This document shows positions 32,804 to 40,854 of a stretch of DNA of 64,000 bases, one piece after another. Source of the stretch: Paenibacillus_E qinlingensis (GTDB taxonomy: Bacteria > Bacillota > Bacilli > Paenibacillales > NBRC-103111); the NCBI RefSeq assembly GCF_028746185.1, contig NZ_JAQIVH010000042.1, positions 62,001 to 126,000 of the forward strand. Direction: 5' to 3'. Made by a program: the position numbers and the translations under genes. Below the pieces are notes generated by a model. It searched no databases. It had not been told where the DNA came from and saw only the letters and a program-made list of their open reading frames with translations. The stretch's first letter is position 1; each line of letters begins with the position of its first letter.

Positions 32804-33011
32804 GAGTTAGTCGATTATATCGACTAACTGCCCGCGCGAGTCCGCGGAAATGTCCGAGTTAGTCGATAATATCGACTAACTGCCCGCGCAAGGCCGTGGA
32901 AGTGTCCGAGTTAGTCGATCATATCGACTAACTGCCCCTGCGAGGCCGCGGAAGTGCCCGAGGTAGTCGATCATATCGACTAACTGCTCGCGCAAGGCCG
33001 CGGAAATGTCC
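32804..33011. repeat. Four tandem 52-bp units, each with an 11-bp-arm palindrome
   Basis: Units start at 32804, 32856, 32908 and 32960. Each holds AGTTAGTCGAT, a 3-nt centre and ATCGACTAACT (25 bp in all; the fourth copy has one change in the left arm). A GC-rich spacer follows, such as GCCCGCGCAAGGCCGCGGAA. The array fills the space between the pstS terminator and the pstC PhoP box. It is not a CRISPR, because the spacers are also repeated. Confidence 0.92.
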
Positions 33012-33039
33012 GCCAAAATCCGCGCGGACACGCAAAACT

Positions 33040-33067
33040 TTTACATTCCCTTAACAAATCATTTACG
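33040..33067 (+). promoter_or_regulatory. PhoP box and promoter of pstC
   Basis: TTTACA (33040-33045), TTAACA (33051-33056) and TTTACG (33062-33067) are spaced exactly 11 bp apart. This is the arrangement of PhoP boxes in Bacillus. A TATGATAAT -10-like sequence follows at 33088-33096. Direct activation of pstCAB by phosphate limitation is the likely outcome. Confidence 0.8.
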
Positions 33068-33135
33068 ATCCAATGACATTCGTATTCTATGATAATAGTA
33101 AGTCTTGTGTACTGTAGAGAAAGGGGAATCACCCA

Positions 33136-34074
33136 GTGAATTCCATAGTAGATCAACTTACCAGCAATGTGAAATCAGATGCAAGTCGCCCTGTTATCAC
33201 CAAATGGACTCAAAATCAGCATCGGCAAGATAGAATGATGAGGTGGGTGTTTGTCGGCAGTGCTGCTCTAGTTTCTGCAATTATATTCTCAATCATCATT
33301 TTCGTAGGCATGCAGGGAATCAAAACTTTTCAAGGTGTGAGTCCTCTCGAATTTTTCTTCTCTACCGATTGGACGCCTGGTCAAAATAAATTCGGCGCGT
33401 TTCCGTTTCTTTACAGCACGTTGCTAATGACGCTAGTTGCTGTCGTTATTTCCGTTCCGCTCGCTTTATCTGGTGCCTTGTTTATGGCCAAAATCGCACC
33501 GAAATGGATGCGTGAGATCATGCGTCCTGCGACAGATTTGTTCGTCGGAATTCCATCAGTCGTCTATGGATTGATCGGGATGACCGTCATTGTGCCTGCA
33601 TTAGGTAAAATAACAGGTGGCATCGGGTATGGTATTTTGCCAGCGGCGATCATTCTAGCCATCATGATTCTCCCTACTATTCTGTCCATTTCGGAAGATG
33701 CGATTCGCTCGCTTCCCGGCCGCTTGGAAGAAGCCTCATTGGCACTGGGCGCAACAAGATGGCAAACGATGTGGCGTGTACTCTTGCCAGCAGCGAGACC
33801 TGGAATTCTAACAGCTATCATCCTTGGGATGGGCCGCGCGATTGGCGAAACGATGGCTGTATTCATGGTCATCGGGAACTCACCGCAAATGCCCAAATCG
33901 CTTCTCGATTCAACGACAGTGTTAACAACAGCCATCGTTAAAGATATGGGGAATACGAATTATGGCTCAACCTGGAATAACGCGCTCTACTTGATGGCTT
34001 TGCTCCTACTTGTCATCTCCTTATCCCTCATTCTCATTATTCGTATTGTAGCCAAGAGGAGTGAACTCAAATGA
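33136..34074 (+). CDS. pstC: Phosphate ABC transporter permease PstC
   Basis: This 312-residue permease has six or so membrane helices and a BPD_transp_1 EAA loop (RLEEASLALGATRWQTMWRV). The conserved PSVVYGLIGM near the middle is typical of PstC. It forms the phosphate channel with PstA. The start is GTG at 33136 behind AAAGGGGAA. The stop overlaps the ATG of pstA (ATGA). It is the first gene of the pstC-pstA-pstB-phoU unit and has its own PhoP box. Confidence 0.96.
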   Translation: MNSIVDQLTSNVKSDASRPVITKWTQNQHRQDRMMRWVFVGSAALVSAIIFSIIIFVGMQGIKTFQGVSPLEFFFSTDWTPGQNKFGAFPFLYSTLLMTLVAVVISVPLALSGALFMAKIAPKWMREIMRPATDLFVGIPSVVYGLIGMTVIVPALGKITGGIGYGILPAAIILAIMILPTILSISEDAIRSLPGRLEEASLALGATRWQTMWRVLLPAARPGILTAIILGMGRAIGETMAVFMVIGNSPQMPKSLLDSTTVLTTAIVKDMGNTNYGSTWNNALYLMALLLLVISLSLILIIRIVAKRSELK

Positions 34075-34928
34075 CAAGTAAATCAACAGATCGCATCGCA
34101 ACCATCTATTTCTGGACATCAGGCATCGTTATTATCGGGATACTCGCATGGTTTCTCGTTCGCATACTAGGTGATGGCATACCTCACCTCTCCTGGCATT
34201 TCATCTTCGGTAAACCGGAAGAAATCAAAGCTGGCGGCGGGGTAGGACCACAACTTTTCAACTCTTTCTATGTCTTGTTCTTGTCACTGGTGATTTCGAT
34301 TCCTATCGGCTTATTTTCAGGTATCTACTTAGCCATATATGCTCAAAAGAATTGGTTCACTGACCTCGTCCGTATTTCCGTCGAGGCATTATCTTCCGTA
34401 CCATCTATCGTGTTTGGTCTTTTCGGATTTCTACTATTCGCCAATTTGCTAGGGCTCAAATTTTCATTAATTGGTGGCGCGGCTACCGTGGCCTTGCTCA
34501 ATCTACCCGTCATGGTGCGGGTAACGGAGGAAGCCATTCGGACAGTGCCTGACTCTTATTGGGAAGCTAGCTTGGCGCTAGGCTCAACGAAATGGCAGGC
34601 TATTCGTAAAGTGCTCATTCCAGCCGCTTTACCAAGCTTGATTACAGGAATTACACTGATCGCTGGTCGTGCGCTTGGGGAATCTGCGATTCTCATTTAC
34701 ACAGCTGGCTTGTCCGTATCACGCTTTTTCCCAGATTTCAATCCGCTCAAAATGGGAGAGACTCTCTCCGTTCATCTCTGGTACATCGGTGCAGAATCAC
34801 TTGTCCCTGATGCGAAAGAGATTGCCAAGGGCAGTGCAGCGTTACTCTTAATCGTTGTCTTGATCTTCAATCTGCTGGTATCGATACCAAGTCGAATCTT
34901 ACAAAAAAGACTTTCCGGGGGGAAATAA
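34071..34928 (+). CDS. pstA: Phosphate ABC transporter permease PstA
   Basis: This 285-residue membrane protein has six helices, the PSIVFGLFGF segment and the EAA loop (SYWEASLALGSTKWQAI). It is the partner of PstC. The ATG overlaps the pstC stop, with AGGAGTG just before. PstB follows after 3 bp. Confidence 0.96.
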   Translation: MTSKSTDRIATIYFWTSGIVIIGILAWFLVRILGDGIPHLSWHFIFGKPEEIKAGGGVGPQLFNSFYVLFLSLVISIPIGLFSGIYLAIYAQKNWFTDLVRISVEALSSVPSIVFGLFGFLLFANLLGLKFSLIGGAATVALLNLPVMVRVTEEAIRTVPDSYWEASLALGSTKWQAIRKVLIPAALPSLITGITLIAGRALGESAILIYTAGLSVSRFFPDFNPLKMGETLSVHLWYIGAESLVPDAKEIAKGSAALLLIVVLIFNLLVSIPSRILQKRLSGGK

Positions 34929-34931
34929 CAT

Positions 34932-35699
34932 ATGGCTATCGCGACGAAGTATAAAATTAAAGCAGAGAAATTGAATTTATTTTATGGCGAAAACCAAGCA
35001 CTTCACGATATTGATTTGAATATCGAAACAGGATCTATCGCCGCGCTAATCGGTCCTTCGGGTTGTGGGAAATCCACGTTCCTTCGTACGTTGAATCGAA
35101 TGAATGATCTCATTGATAATGTGCGGATCACAGGGAATGTAGCCGTGGACGGACACAATATTTATGGCTCGGATTCCGATGTTGTTTCATTGCGTAAACG
35201 TGTGGGGATGGTATTCCAACGTCCGAATCCATTCCCAATGAGCATCTACGATAACATCGCCTACGGTCCGCGGATTCATGGGATCAAGAAGAAGGCTGTG
35301 TTAGATGAAATTGTAGAACGCAGTCTCGTACAAGCTGCACTTTGGGACGAAGTCAAGGATCGACTGAATAAGTCTGCAATGGGATTATCCGGTGGACAAC
35401 AGCAACGTTTATGTATCGCACGACTACTAGCGGTAGAGCCAGATGTACTTCTGATGGATGAGCCGACATCGGCGTTGGATCCTATATCAACGTTGAAGGT
35501 AGAAGAATTAACACAAACGTTAAAAGAGAAATATACGATTATCATCGTGACACACAACATGCAACAAGCAGCGAGAATTTCAGATAGAACCTCTTTCTTC
35601 CTGAACGGTTATTTAGTCGAAACCGACCAAACCGATAAGATCTTCACGAATCCAAATGATCAACGTACAGAAGATTACATTACCGGACGTTTCGGTTAA
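34932..35699 (+). CDS. pstB: Phosphate ABC transporter ATPase PstB
   Basis: This 255-residue ATPase powers phosphate import. Walker A is GPSGCGKST (41-49), the signature is LSGGQQQRL, Walker B is VLLMDEPTSALDP, and the H-loop His is in VTHNM. The C terminus ends in the family's EDYITGRFG. It is preceded by a GGGGGG-type site and is followed 23 bp later by phoU. Confidence 0.97.
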   Translation: MAIATKYKIKAEKLNLFYGENQALHDIDLNIETGSIAALIGPSGCGKSTFLRTLNRMNDLIDNVRITGNVAVDGHNIYGSDSDVVSLRKRVGMVFQRPNPFPMSIYDNIAYGPRIHGIKKKAVLDEIVERSLVQAALWDEVKDRLNKSAMGLSGGQQQRLCIARLLAVEPDVLLMDEPTSALDPISTLKVEELTQTLKEKYTIIIVTHNMQQAARISDRTSFFLNGYLVETDQTDKIFTNPNDQRTEDYITGRFG

Positions 35700-35722
35700 A
35701 ACACATAAAGGGAGAGATACAC

Positions 35723-36382
35723 ATGGATGCAAGACCAGGGTTTCATCAGTCGTTGGCACTACTGCAGAAGGAATTACAGCAAATGGGAGAAAGTGTGGAG
35801 GATTTAATTTACACGTCCGTAGAGTCCCTTGCCAAGCTGGATGAGAAAGCCGCACAGCAAGTCATCCAGAAAGACGATCTCATTGATGACTATTTAACGA
35901 CTATTGATGAGCTATGCCTACGCTTAATTGCTCTTCAACAACCCATGGCTAGTGATCTGCGAATTATTGGTACGGCGCTGAAGATTGCGACTGACTTGGA
36001 ACGTATCGCAGATCATGCAGTCGATATTGCGAAGATAACGATTCGTTTTGCAGGTGAAGAGCTCGTGAAGCCACTAGAAGTCATTCCGCAAATGGCTGAA
36101 ATTGCTATCGAGATGTTGCACGAGAGCCTTCTTTCCTATACGGAACGCGATGTACATAGGGCGGCATCGTTGGCCGAGAAGGATGACCGTGTAGACAAGC
36201 TGTACAGCACAGTGATGCAGGAACTGATGGGGATGATGGGAACGGATTATAACCGGAATCGTCAATTGACCCACCTGTTATTCGTTGCACACTTCTTGGA
36301 GCGTGTAGCTGATCATACGACGAATATTGGTGAAGGCGTCATCTACATGGTTACGGGAAAACGGAAAGATCTGAACGTATAA
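35723..36382 (+). CDS. phoU: Phosphate transport regulator PhoU
   Basis: This 219-residue all-helical protein has two repeated three-helix PhoU domains, each with the metal-binding E/D-x-x-x-D pattern (LERIADHAVDIAK and LERVADHTTNIGEGVIYM). It is the negative link between the Pst transporter and the PhoR kinase. The ATG follows AAAGGGAGAG. It closes the pst operon and is followed by a long terminator. The phoPR genes themselves are not in this window. Confidence 0.95.
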   Translation: MDARPGFHQSLALLQKELQQMGESVEDLIYTSVESLAKLDEKAAQQVIQKDDLIDDYLTTIDELCLRLIALQQPMASDLRIIGTALKIATDLERIADHAVDIAKITIRFAGEELVKPLEVIPQMAEIAIEMLHESLLSYTERDVHRAASLAEKDDRVDKLYSTVMQELMGMMGTDYNRNRQLTHLLFVAHFLERVADHTTNIGEGVIYMVTGKRKDLNV

Positions 36383-36392
36383 GTGACATAAG

Positions 36393-36442
36393 AAGGGCCA
36401 TCACCAAAAGTAGATCCGATCTACTTCTGGAGATGGCCCTTA
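36393..36442 (+). terminator. Long intrinsic terminator shared by phoU and the convergent kinase gene
   Basis: The stem of about 24 bp (36393-36416 with 36418-36442, a few mismatches) has GGGCCATC/GATGGCCC at the base and AAGTAGATC/GATCTACTT at the top. The same top sequence occurs in the hairpins at 12260 and 26414. Confidence 0.88.
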
Positions 36443-36444
36443 TT

Positions 36445-38016
36445 TCATTTGGAGTGAAGCGGAAAGCGAATGAAGAAGGTTGTCCCATTCGGACTGGAAC
36501 TTACTTCAATTGTAGCGTGATGCCTGGCAGCAATACTATAGCAAATAGCTAAGCCAAGTCCAGTACCTTCATCCTTCGTCGTAAAGAAGGGACGACCTAG
36601 CTTCTCCAAATGCTCTGTCTTAATACCACTGCCTTGGTCAGCAATTAGGAGAACAACGTGTTCAGGCTCCTGATAGGTTTCGATCGATAGCGTTCCACCT
36701 ATGTTCATGGCTTCAAGACCATTCATACACATGTTCAGAATAAGCTGTCGCATTTCTTTGTCGTCAAGCTGGATCTCCGGACAATTGCCGAATTGGCCAT
36801 TCACATGCTTGCCTGACATGACGGCTTCGGCTTGAATCAGAGGCAGTAAGCTTTCAATGATCCGGTTAATACTCTCGGGGCGTTGATAGGATTGCTTATT
36901 TTTGGCAAGGGAAAGATATTCCGTAATAATATCGTTAGCCCTGTCCAATTCTTCCAACATGATGGGGATGTACTCTTTTTGCATATGGCGATCATTTTCT
37001 TGAAAGAGTTGAAGGAAGCCACGGATGGTCGTCATCGGATTCCGAATTTCATGGGCAATCCCTGCGGCCATTTCACCGACTAGGTTTAATTGAGCAAGTC
37101 GTGCCATTTCGGTCTCAAATCGAAGACTTTCCGTAATATCAACGGCCACATGCAGCAAGCAATTTTCATCCTCGATATCAATGATCTCTGTGGATAGGAG
37201 CGCAGTCCGAATGTCGCCAGATTTGGTAACATAACGAACTTTCTCATTCCGGACAATATCACCGTAGTTAGCTGAATTATTAAGATCGTCACGCAACAAA
37301 TTCAAGGCTGTGCCAATAACCTCGTCTCCATAGCCTGTATGCTGCTTCCAGCTTTCATTAACATCCAGATAAGTGAGATCAGGAAGTCGGCGGATGGCCA
37401 TTAATGATGGTGAAAGAATGAACATTTTTTTGAAATGTTCCTGAGAGTTCATAAGCTTTTCATGGGCATCGACGAGCTCTGACGTACGTTCTTCAACCCA
37501 ATTCTCGAGAAGTAAGTTTTGCTCTATTAATTTTTCCTCAGCTTCTGCCAGTTTGCGGTTCGTTTCTTCTAGATCTAATGTGCGTTTATGTAAAAGCTCG
37601 CTTTGAGCTTTCAGCTTCTGATGGTTCAGATGCATATTAACGAAGCCATCCACCTTCATGCGCAGCATTTTGGGATGCACAGGTTTAAATAAGTAATCAA
37701 TTGAACCCACATGATAGCCACGCAAAACATGCTCGATTGAGGTGCTCAATGCTGTTAAGAAAATAATCGGAATATCTTGACAGGCTTTTCGTTGCTTTAT
37801 TAATTCAACGGTTTCAAAACCGCTAAGTCCTGGCATCTGTACATCCATCAAAATAACCGCAATATGATCCGCAGGTTCTTTTAATAAATAACGAAGCGCT
37901 TCTTCCCCGGATTGTAAAGAAATAACGTCATAGGAAGAAGAGGCTAGAATGCTATTCAGAGCCAGCAAGTTTTCATAGCGATCGTCTACCGCCAAGATCT
38001 TTACTTGTTGTTCCAT
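36445..38016 (-). CDS. Hybrid sensor kinase: receiver, PAS, HisKA, HATPase
   Basis: This 523-residue soluble protein has an N-terminal receiver (ILAVDDRYENLL, phospho-acceptor Asp in ILMDVQMPGLSG, KPV). A coiled coil (about 130-195), a PAS domain with a PAC-like end (about 205-305), HisKA with the His in GIAHEIRNPMTTIRG, and a HATPase (NMCMNGLEAM, DQGSGI, GTGLGLAIC) follow. This order suggests an atypical kinase whose own activity is tuned by phosphorylation of the receiver. The ATG at 38016 follows GGAAAGGACG. The frame reaches to 38058, but without a site. It is convergent with phoU and divergent from the EAL-CBS-GGDEF gene. The partner is unknown. A role in sporulation initiation is possible but unproven. 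Confidence 0.9.
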   Translation of the reverse strand: MEQQVKILAVDDRYENLLALNSILASSSYDVISLQSGEEALRYLLKEPADHIAVILMDVQMPGLSGFETVELIKQRKACQDIPIIFLTALSTSIEHVLRGYHVGSIDYLFKPVHPKMLRMKVDGFVNMHLNHQKLKAQSELLHKRTLDLEETNRKLAEAEEKLIEQNLLLENWVEERTSELVDAHEKLMNSQEHFKKMFILSPSLMAIRRLPDLTYLDVNESWKQHTGYGDEVIGTALNLLRDDLNNSANYGDIVRNEKVRYVTKSGDIRTALLSTEIIDIEDENCLLHVAVDITESLRFETEMARLAQLNLVGEMAAGIAHEIRNPMTTIRGFLQLFQENDRHMQKEYIPIMLEELDRANDIITEYLSLAKNKQSYQRPESINRIIESLLPLIQAEAVMSGKHVNGQFGNCPEIQLDDKEMRQLILNMCMNGLEAMNIGGTLSIETYQEPEHVVLLIADQGSGIKTEHLEKLGRPFFTTKDEGTGLGLAICYSIAARHHATIEVSSSPNGTTFFIRFPLHSK

Positions 38017-38114
38017 CGGTCGTCCTTTCCGCACGAGATCTGCTTTACGCACCTGCAATCCATATCTCTCCTTTTCGAGGAAAAAGTGTAATTCCCTCTT
38101 TTTTTCCGAAAGTC

Positions 38115-38142
38115 TTTACACACATTTTACATATGGTTAATC
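38115..38142 (+). promoter_or_regulatory. PhoP-box-like repeats before the EAL-CBS-GGDEF gene
   Basis: TTTACA (38115-38120), TTTACA (38126-38131) and TTAATC (38137-38142) lie at exact 11-bp spacing, the register of the pstC box. GATACA near 38172 could be the -10. The element is in a divergent region, so it could also act on the hybrid kinase gene. Confidence 0.6.
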
Positions 38143-38203
38143 TTACCTATCATTTGATTTGATAGACTTAGGATACATGCAGAAATAGATGAGGATGATG
38201 GAC

Positions 38204-39946
38204 ATGCTTACTCAGTCAGACGTCGCGATAGAGTTTCATAAATTGCTAGAAGAACAACGTATTTCTTCCGTTTATCAACCGATTGTTTCCTTGCAAGATG
38301 GACAAGTGATGGGGTATGAAGCTTTAACTCGCGGTCCGGTGGATGGACCTTTTCATTCGCCACTCGCGATGTTTCAGTATGCGGAGCAGCAAGGTGAGTT
38401 ATATCGTTTAGAGCGGCTAGCGCGTGAGAAGGCTATACAAGGCTCTATTCTGGAACACGGACAGCAATTGTTATTTATTAATATCTCATCACACGTGTTA
38501 GAGGATCCTGGCTTTATTCCTGGTAAAACGCTTGAGATTTTGCAGAAGTATGGACTTCGTCCGAGCAATGTCGTGTTTGAGATTACGGAAAGAAGCTCGA
38601 TCGAGGACTTCACGTTGGCTAAGAAAATTCTAGCCCATTATCGGACACAGGGTTATCGTATTGCGATTGATGACGCGGGGGCAGGATATTCATCACTCCA
38701 AGCGATTGCCGAGCTTCAGCCTGATTTTATTAAAATCGATCGTTCATTGATTGAAAATATTCATTTGAATAAAGTGAAAGCTTATATTCTCGAAACCTTC
38801 GTTACCTTTGCTCAGAAAATGAACATATCGTTAATCGCTGAGGGCATTGAACAAGTCGAGGAGCTAGCTAAACTAACTCAAATGGGTGTGCATTATGCGC
38901 AAGGTTTTTTACTCGGGAAACCTTCTACATCCATTGCAACTGTTCAAGATACACATAAAATGACCATTTGGCAGCATCGCAACGTACAAGGAGGCACTAT
39001 GACTTGGCAAATTGGCGAGCTGAAAACTCCCGTTGGTGTGTTCCATACGAAAGTACAAATATCGGAAATCGCGGAGTTTTTCAAAAAAAATCAAGAAGCT
39101 GTCGGGGTTGTCATTGTGTATGATGATGAGCCGCGCGGACTTGTGATGCGAGATCGCTTATTCCAGCATTTGGCTGGGCAATATGCCTACTCTTTGTACT
39201 GGAATCGAACGATTGATAGCGTGATGGATGCTTCACCCTTAATCGTTGATGAATTAACGCCTGTGGAGCACGTGTCCCAGCTCGCAACTTCACGTGCGAT
39301 TCATCATTTATACGACCTTGTCATCATTACAAGTCAGGGGAAAATGGCGGGCTCAGCATCCATAAGAACGATATTAGAGAGTATTACGAATGTGAAAATG
39401 GAATCAGCTCGCGTTGCGAATCCACTAACAGGTCTTCCGGGGAATTTGCAAATAAATCGGGAATTGAACAAACGAATAACGGCGAGAGTGCCTTTCCATG
39501 TCATCTACGCTGATTTGGATTATTTTAAATGGTACAATGATCGCTTTGGTTTTCAAAAAGGGGATCAATTAATCCAGTATATGGCGGACTTAATGCAGCA
39601 AGCGATTGCTTCTTATGGAACGCCAAGTGATTTTGTCGGACATGTCGGCGGAGATGATTTCATAGCGATATCCACCTCATTATCCCCGAAACTCTTATGT
39701 CAAGAAATCATTGGCAGGTTCGAAACGGGTGTACGTATGTTCTATGAAGGCGAAGATTGGGAGTATGTGGTAGATCGGGGTGGCAAACAAGTGAAAAGCG
39801 AAGGGGTCACGGTGTCCTTATCCTTAGTCATCTGCAGCTGTGAGTCCCCTATTTCACTTGACTATATTTCTCAAACAGCGGCTCAGCTCAAAAAGAAAGC
39901 AAAGGCGCATCAAGGCAGTATTTATTGTTTTCAAACGATTGGATAA
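38204..39946 (+). CDS. EAL-CBS-GGDEF cyclic-di-GMP enzyme
   Basis: This 580-residue cytoplasmic protein begins with an EAL phosphodiesterase domain (EAL at 39-41, FEITERS, DDAGAGYSS, IKIDRSLI, AEGIE). Two CBS motifs (about 265-405) follow, with MDASPLIVDELTPVEHVSQL. A GGDEF domain ends the protein, with a GGDDF active site at 482-486 and YADLDYFKWYNDRFG before it. No RxxD inhibitory site is seen. The same protein may make and break cyclic di-GMP, with the CBS pair perhaps binding a nucleotide. The start at 38204 follows GAGGATG. The frame extends to 38189 without a site. Adjacent PhoP-like repeats hint at phosphate control. Confidence 0.92.
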   Translation: MLTQSDVAIEFHKLLEEQRISSVYQPIVSLQDGQVMGYEALTRGPVDGPFHSPLAMFQYAEQQGELYRLERLAREKAIQGSILEHGQQLLFINISSHVLEDPGFIPGKTLEILQKYGLRPSNVVFEITERSSIEDFTLAKKILAHYRTQGYRIAIDDAGAGYSSLQAIAELQPDFIKIDRSLIENIHLNKVKAYILETFVTFAQKMNISLIAEGIEQVEELAKLTQMGVHYAQGFLLGKPSTSIATVQDTHKMTIWQHRNVQGGTMTWQIGELKTPVGVFHTKVQISEIAEFFKKNQEAVGVVIVYDDEPRGLVMRDRLFQHLAGQYAYSLYWNRTIDSVMDASPLIVDELTPVEHVSQLATSRAIHHLYDLVIITSQGKMAGSASIRTILESITNVKMESARVANPLTGLPGNLQINRELNKRITARVPFHVIYADLDYFKWYNDRFGFQKGDQLIQYMADLMQQAIASYGTPSDFVGHVGGDDFIAISTSLSPKLLCQEIIGRFETGVRMFYEGEDWEYVVDRGGKQVKSEGVTVSLSLVICSCESPISLDYISQTAAQLKKKAKAHQGSIYCFQTIG

Positions 39947-39963
39947 CCTCTGTGGGGAGTGTT

Positions 39964-40713
39964 TCAGAACGTATAGATCAATTGTTTGAACGAACGAACG
40001 ATAATCACTTTCTGCTTCCCGATTCGCCTCTCTGAAATTTTCTTAATATTGGCTGGGTGAATCCAGACCGCATCCATCCCAGTAGAAGCTGCGCCAACCA
40101 CATCATTGCGCCACGAATTCCCAACCATCACACTCTGGCCTGCAGCCGTGTTCATCGTTTTCAGGGCTTGCTCAAAAATCGCGGGATGCGGCTTTCGTGG
40201 GCCATCATTCTCCGTTGTAAATAGGCGTTCCTGATCGAACCAAGAGGTTAACTTCATTTTCTCCAAATTCCGTTGTAGTCGATTCCGATTGCCATTGCTG
40301 ATAATGGCCAGCTTATATTGACGTGACAGCACCTCTAACGTGTCTTCTACCCCTGGGAATAATGCGACGAAATTGTCCTCTTTCTCTTCGATTTGATGGA
40401 AAAAGGTTCGTGTGAACGCCGTACTCACTCCTATAGGAAAAGGATGGAGTGCTTTGATTAAACAAATATGCCGCAGCTCGTCGGGCGAGATAGGGCTTCG
40501 GATAGGTGTTTTGCGATGGCGGCTCCACTCGGACTTATAGCTAAGCAGTGCCTCTTGCGCGGTCAGTTTCGAATCCTCTGTTTCCCACCGTGCCGTGAAA
40601 TCCTGCATAACTTCAAGAAAAGCGGAGTCGAAGCATTGTCTGCGATCAAGGATCGTGTTGTTCATATCAAAAAATATAACCTTTTTACGTGTGGGTGAGA
40701 AAAAAGGACTCAT
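39964..40713 (-). CDS. HAD-superfamily hydrolase with a DxN motif
   Basis: This 249-residue protein has a HAD fold with a cap domain. Motif I is FFDMNNT with Asp16 present but the second Asp replaced by Asn18. Motif II is ISNG, and motif IV is in MVGNSWRNDVVGA. Asp16 can still be the nucleophile, while the general acid/base is altered, so activity may be changed or confined to special substrates. The start has AAGGAGG upstream. It is convergent with the EAL-CBS-GGDEF gene (17 bp between stops) and divergent from polA. The substrate is unknown. Confidence 0.82.
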   Translation of the reverse strand: MSPFFSPTRKKVIFFDMNNTILDRRQCFDSAFLEVMQDFTARWETEDSKLTAQEALLSYKSEWSRHRKTPIRSPISPDELRHICLIKALHPFPIGVSTAFTRTFFHQIEEKEDNFVALFPGVEDTLEVLSRQYKLAIISNGNRNRLQRNLEKMKLTSWFDQERLFTTENDGPRKPHPAIFEQALKTMNTAAGQSVMVGNSWRNDVVGAASTGMDAVWIHPANIKKISERRIGKQKVIIVRSFKQLIYTF

Positions 40714-40761
40714 ACGGAGAACCTCCTTCTGAAGACCTGACCGTCCTAACTTGTAAAATTG

Positions 40762-40798
40762 CGGCTCCTTACATGTTTATGTAGGGAACCGTTTTTTT
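40762..40798 (+). terminator. Intrinsic terminator in the polA upstream region
   Basis: The 13-bp stem (40762-40774 with 40779-40791, two imperfect pairs) carries CGG...TACAT and ATGTA...CCG around GTTT. Seven T follow. No plus-strand gene ends close upstream, because the HAD gene is on the other strand. The hairpin either stops antisense transcription from the EAL-CBS-GGDEF gene or acts as a leader attenuator for polA. Confidence 0.75.
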
Positions 40799-40854
40799 AT
40801 TTTAATTTCGTATGCTATGATGAAGGAAGTATGTCTAAAATTGGGGTGGAACTT

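Noticed and set aside
32804..33011. Possible CRISPR array at the pst repeats
   Set aside because: Palindrome and linker are both repeated at 52-bp spacing, so there are no unique spacers, and only four units are present.
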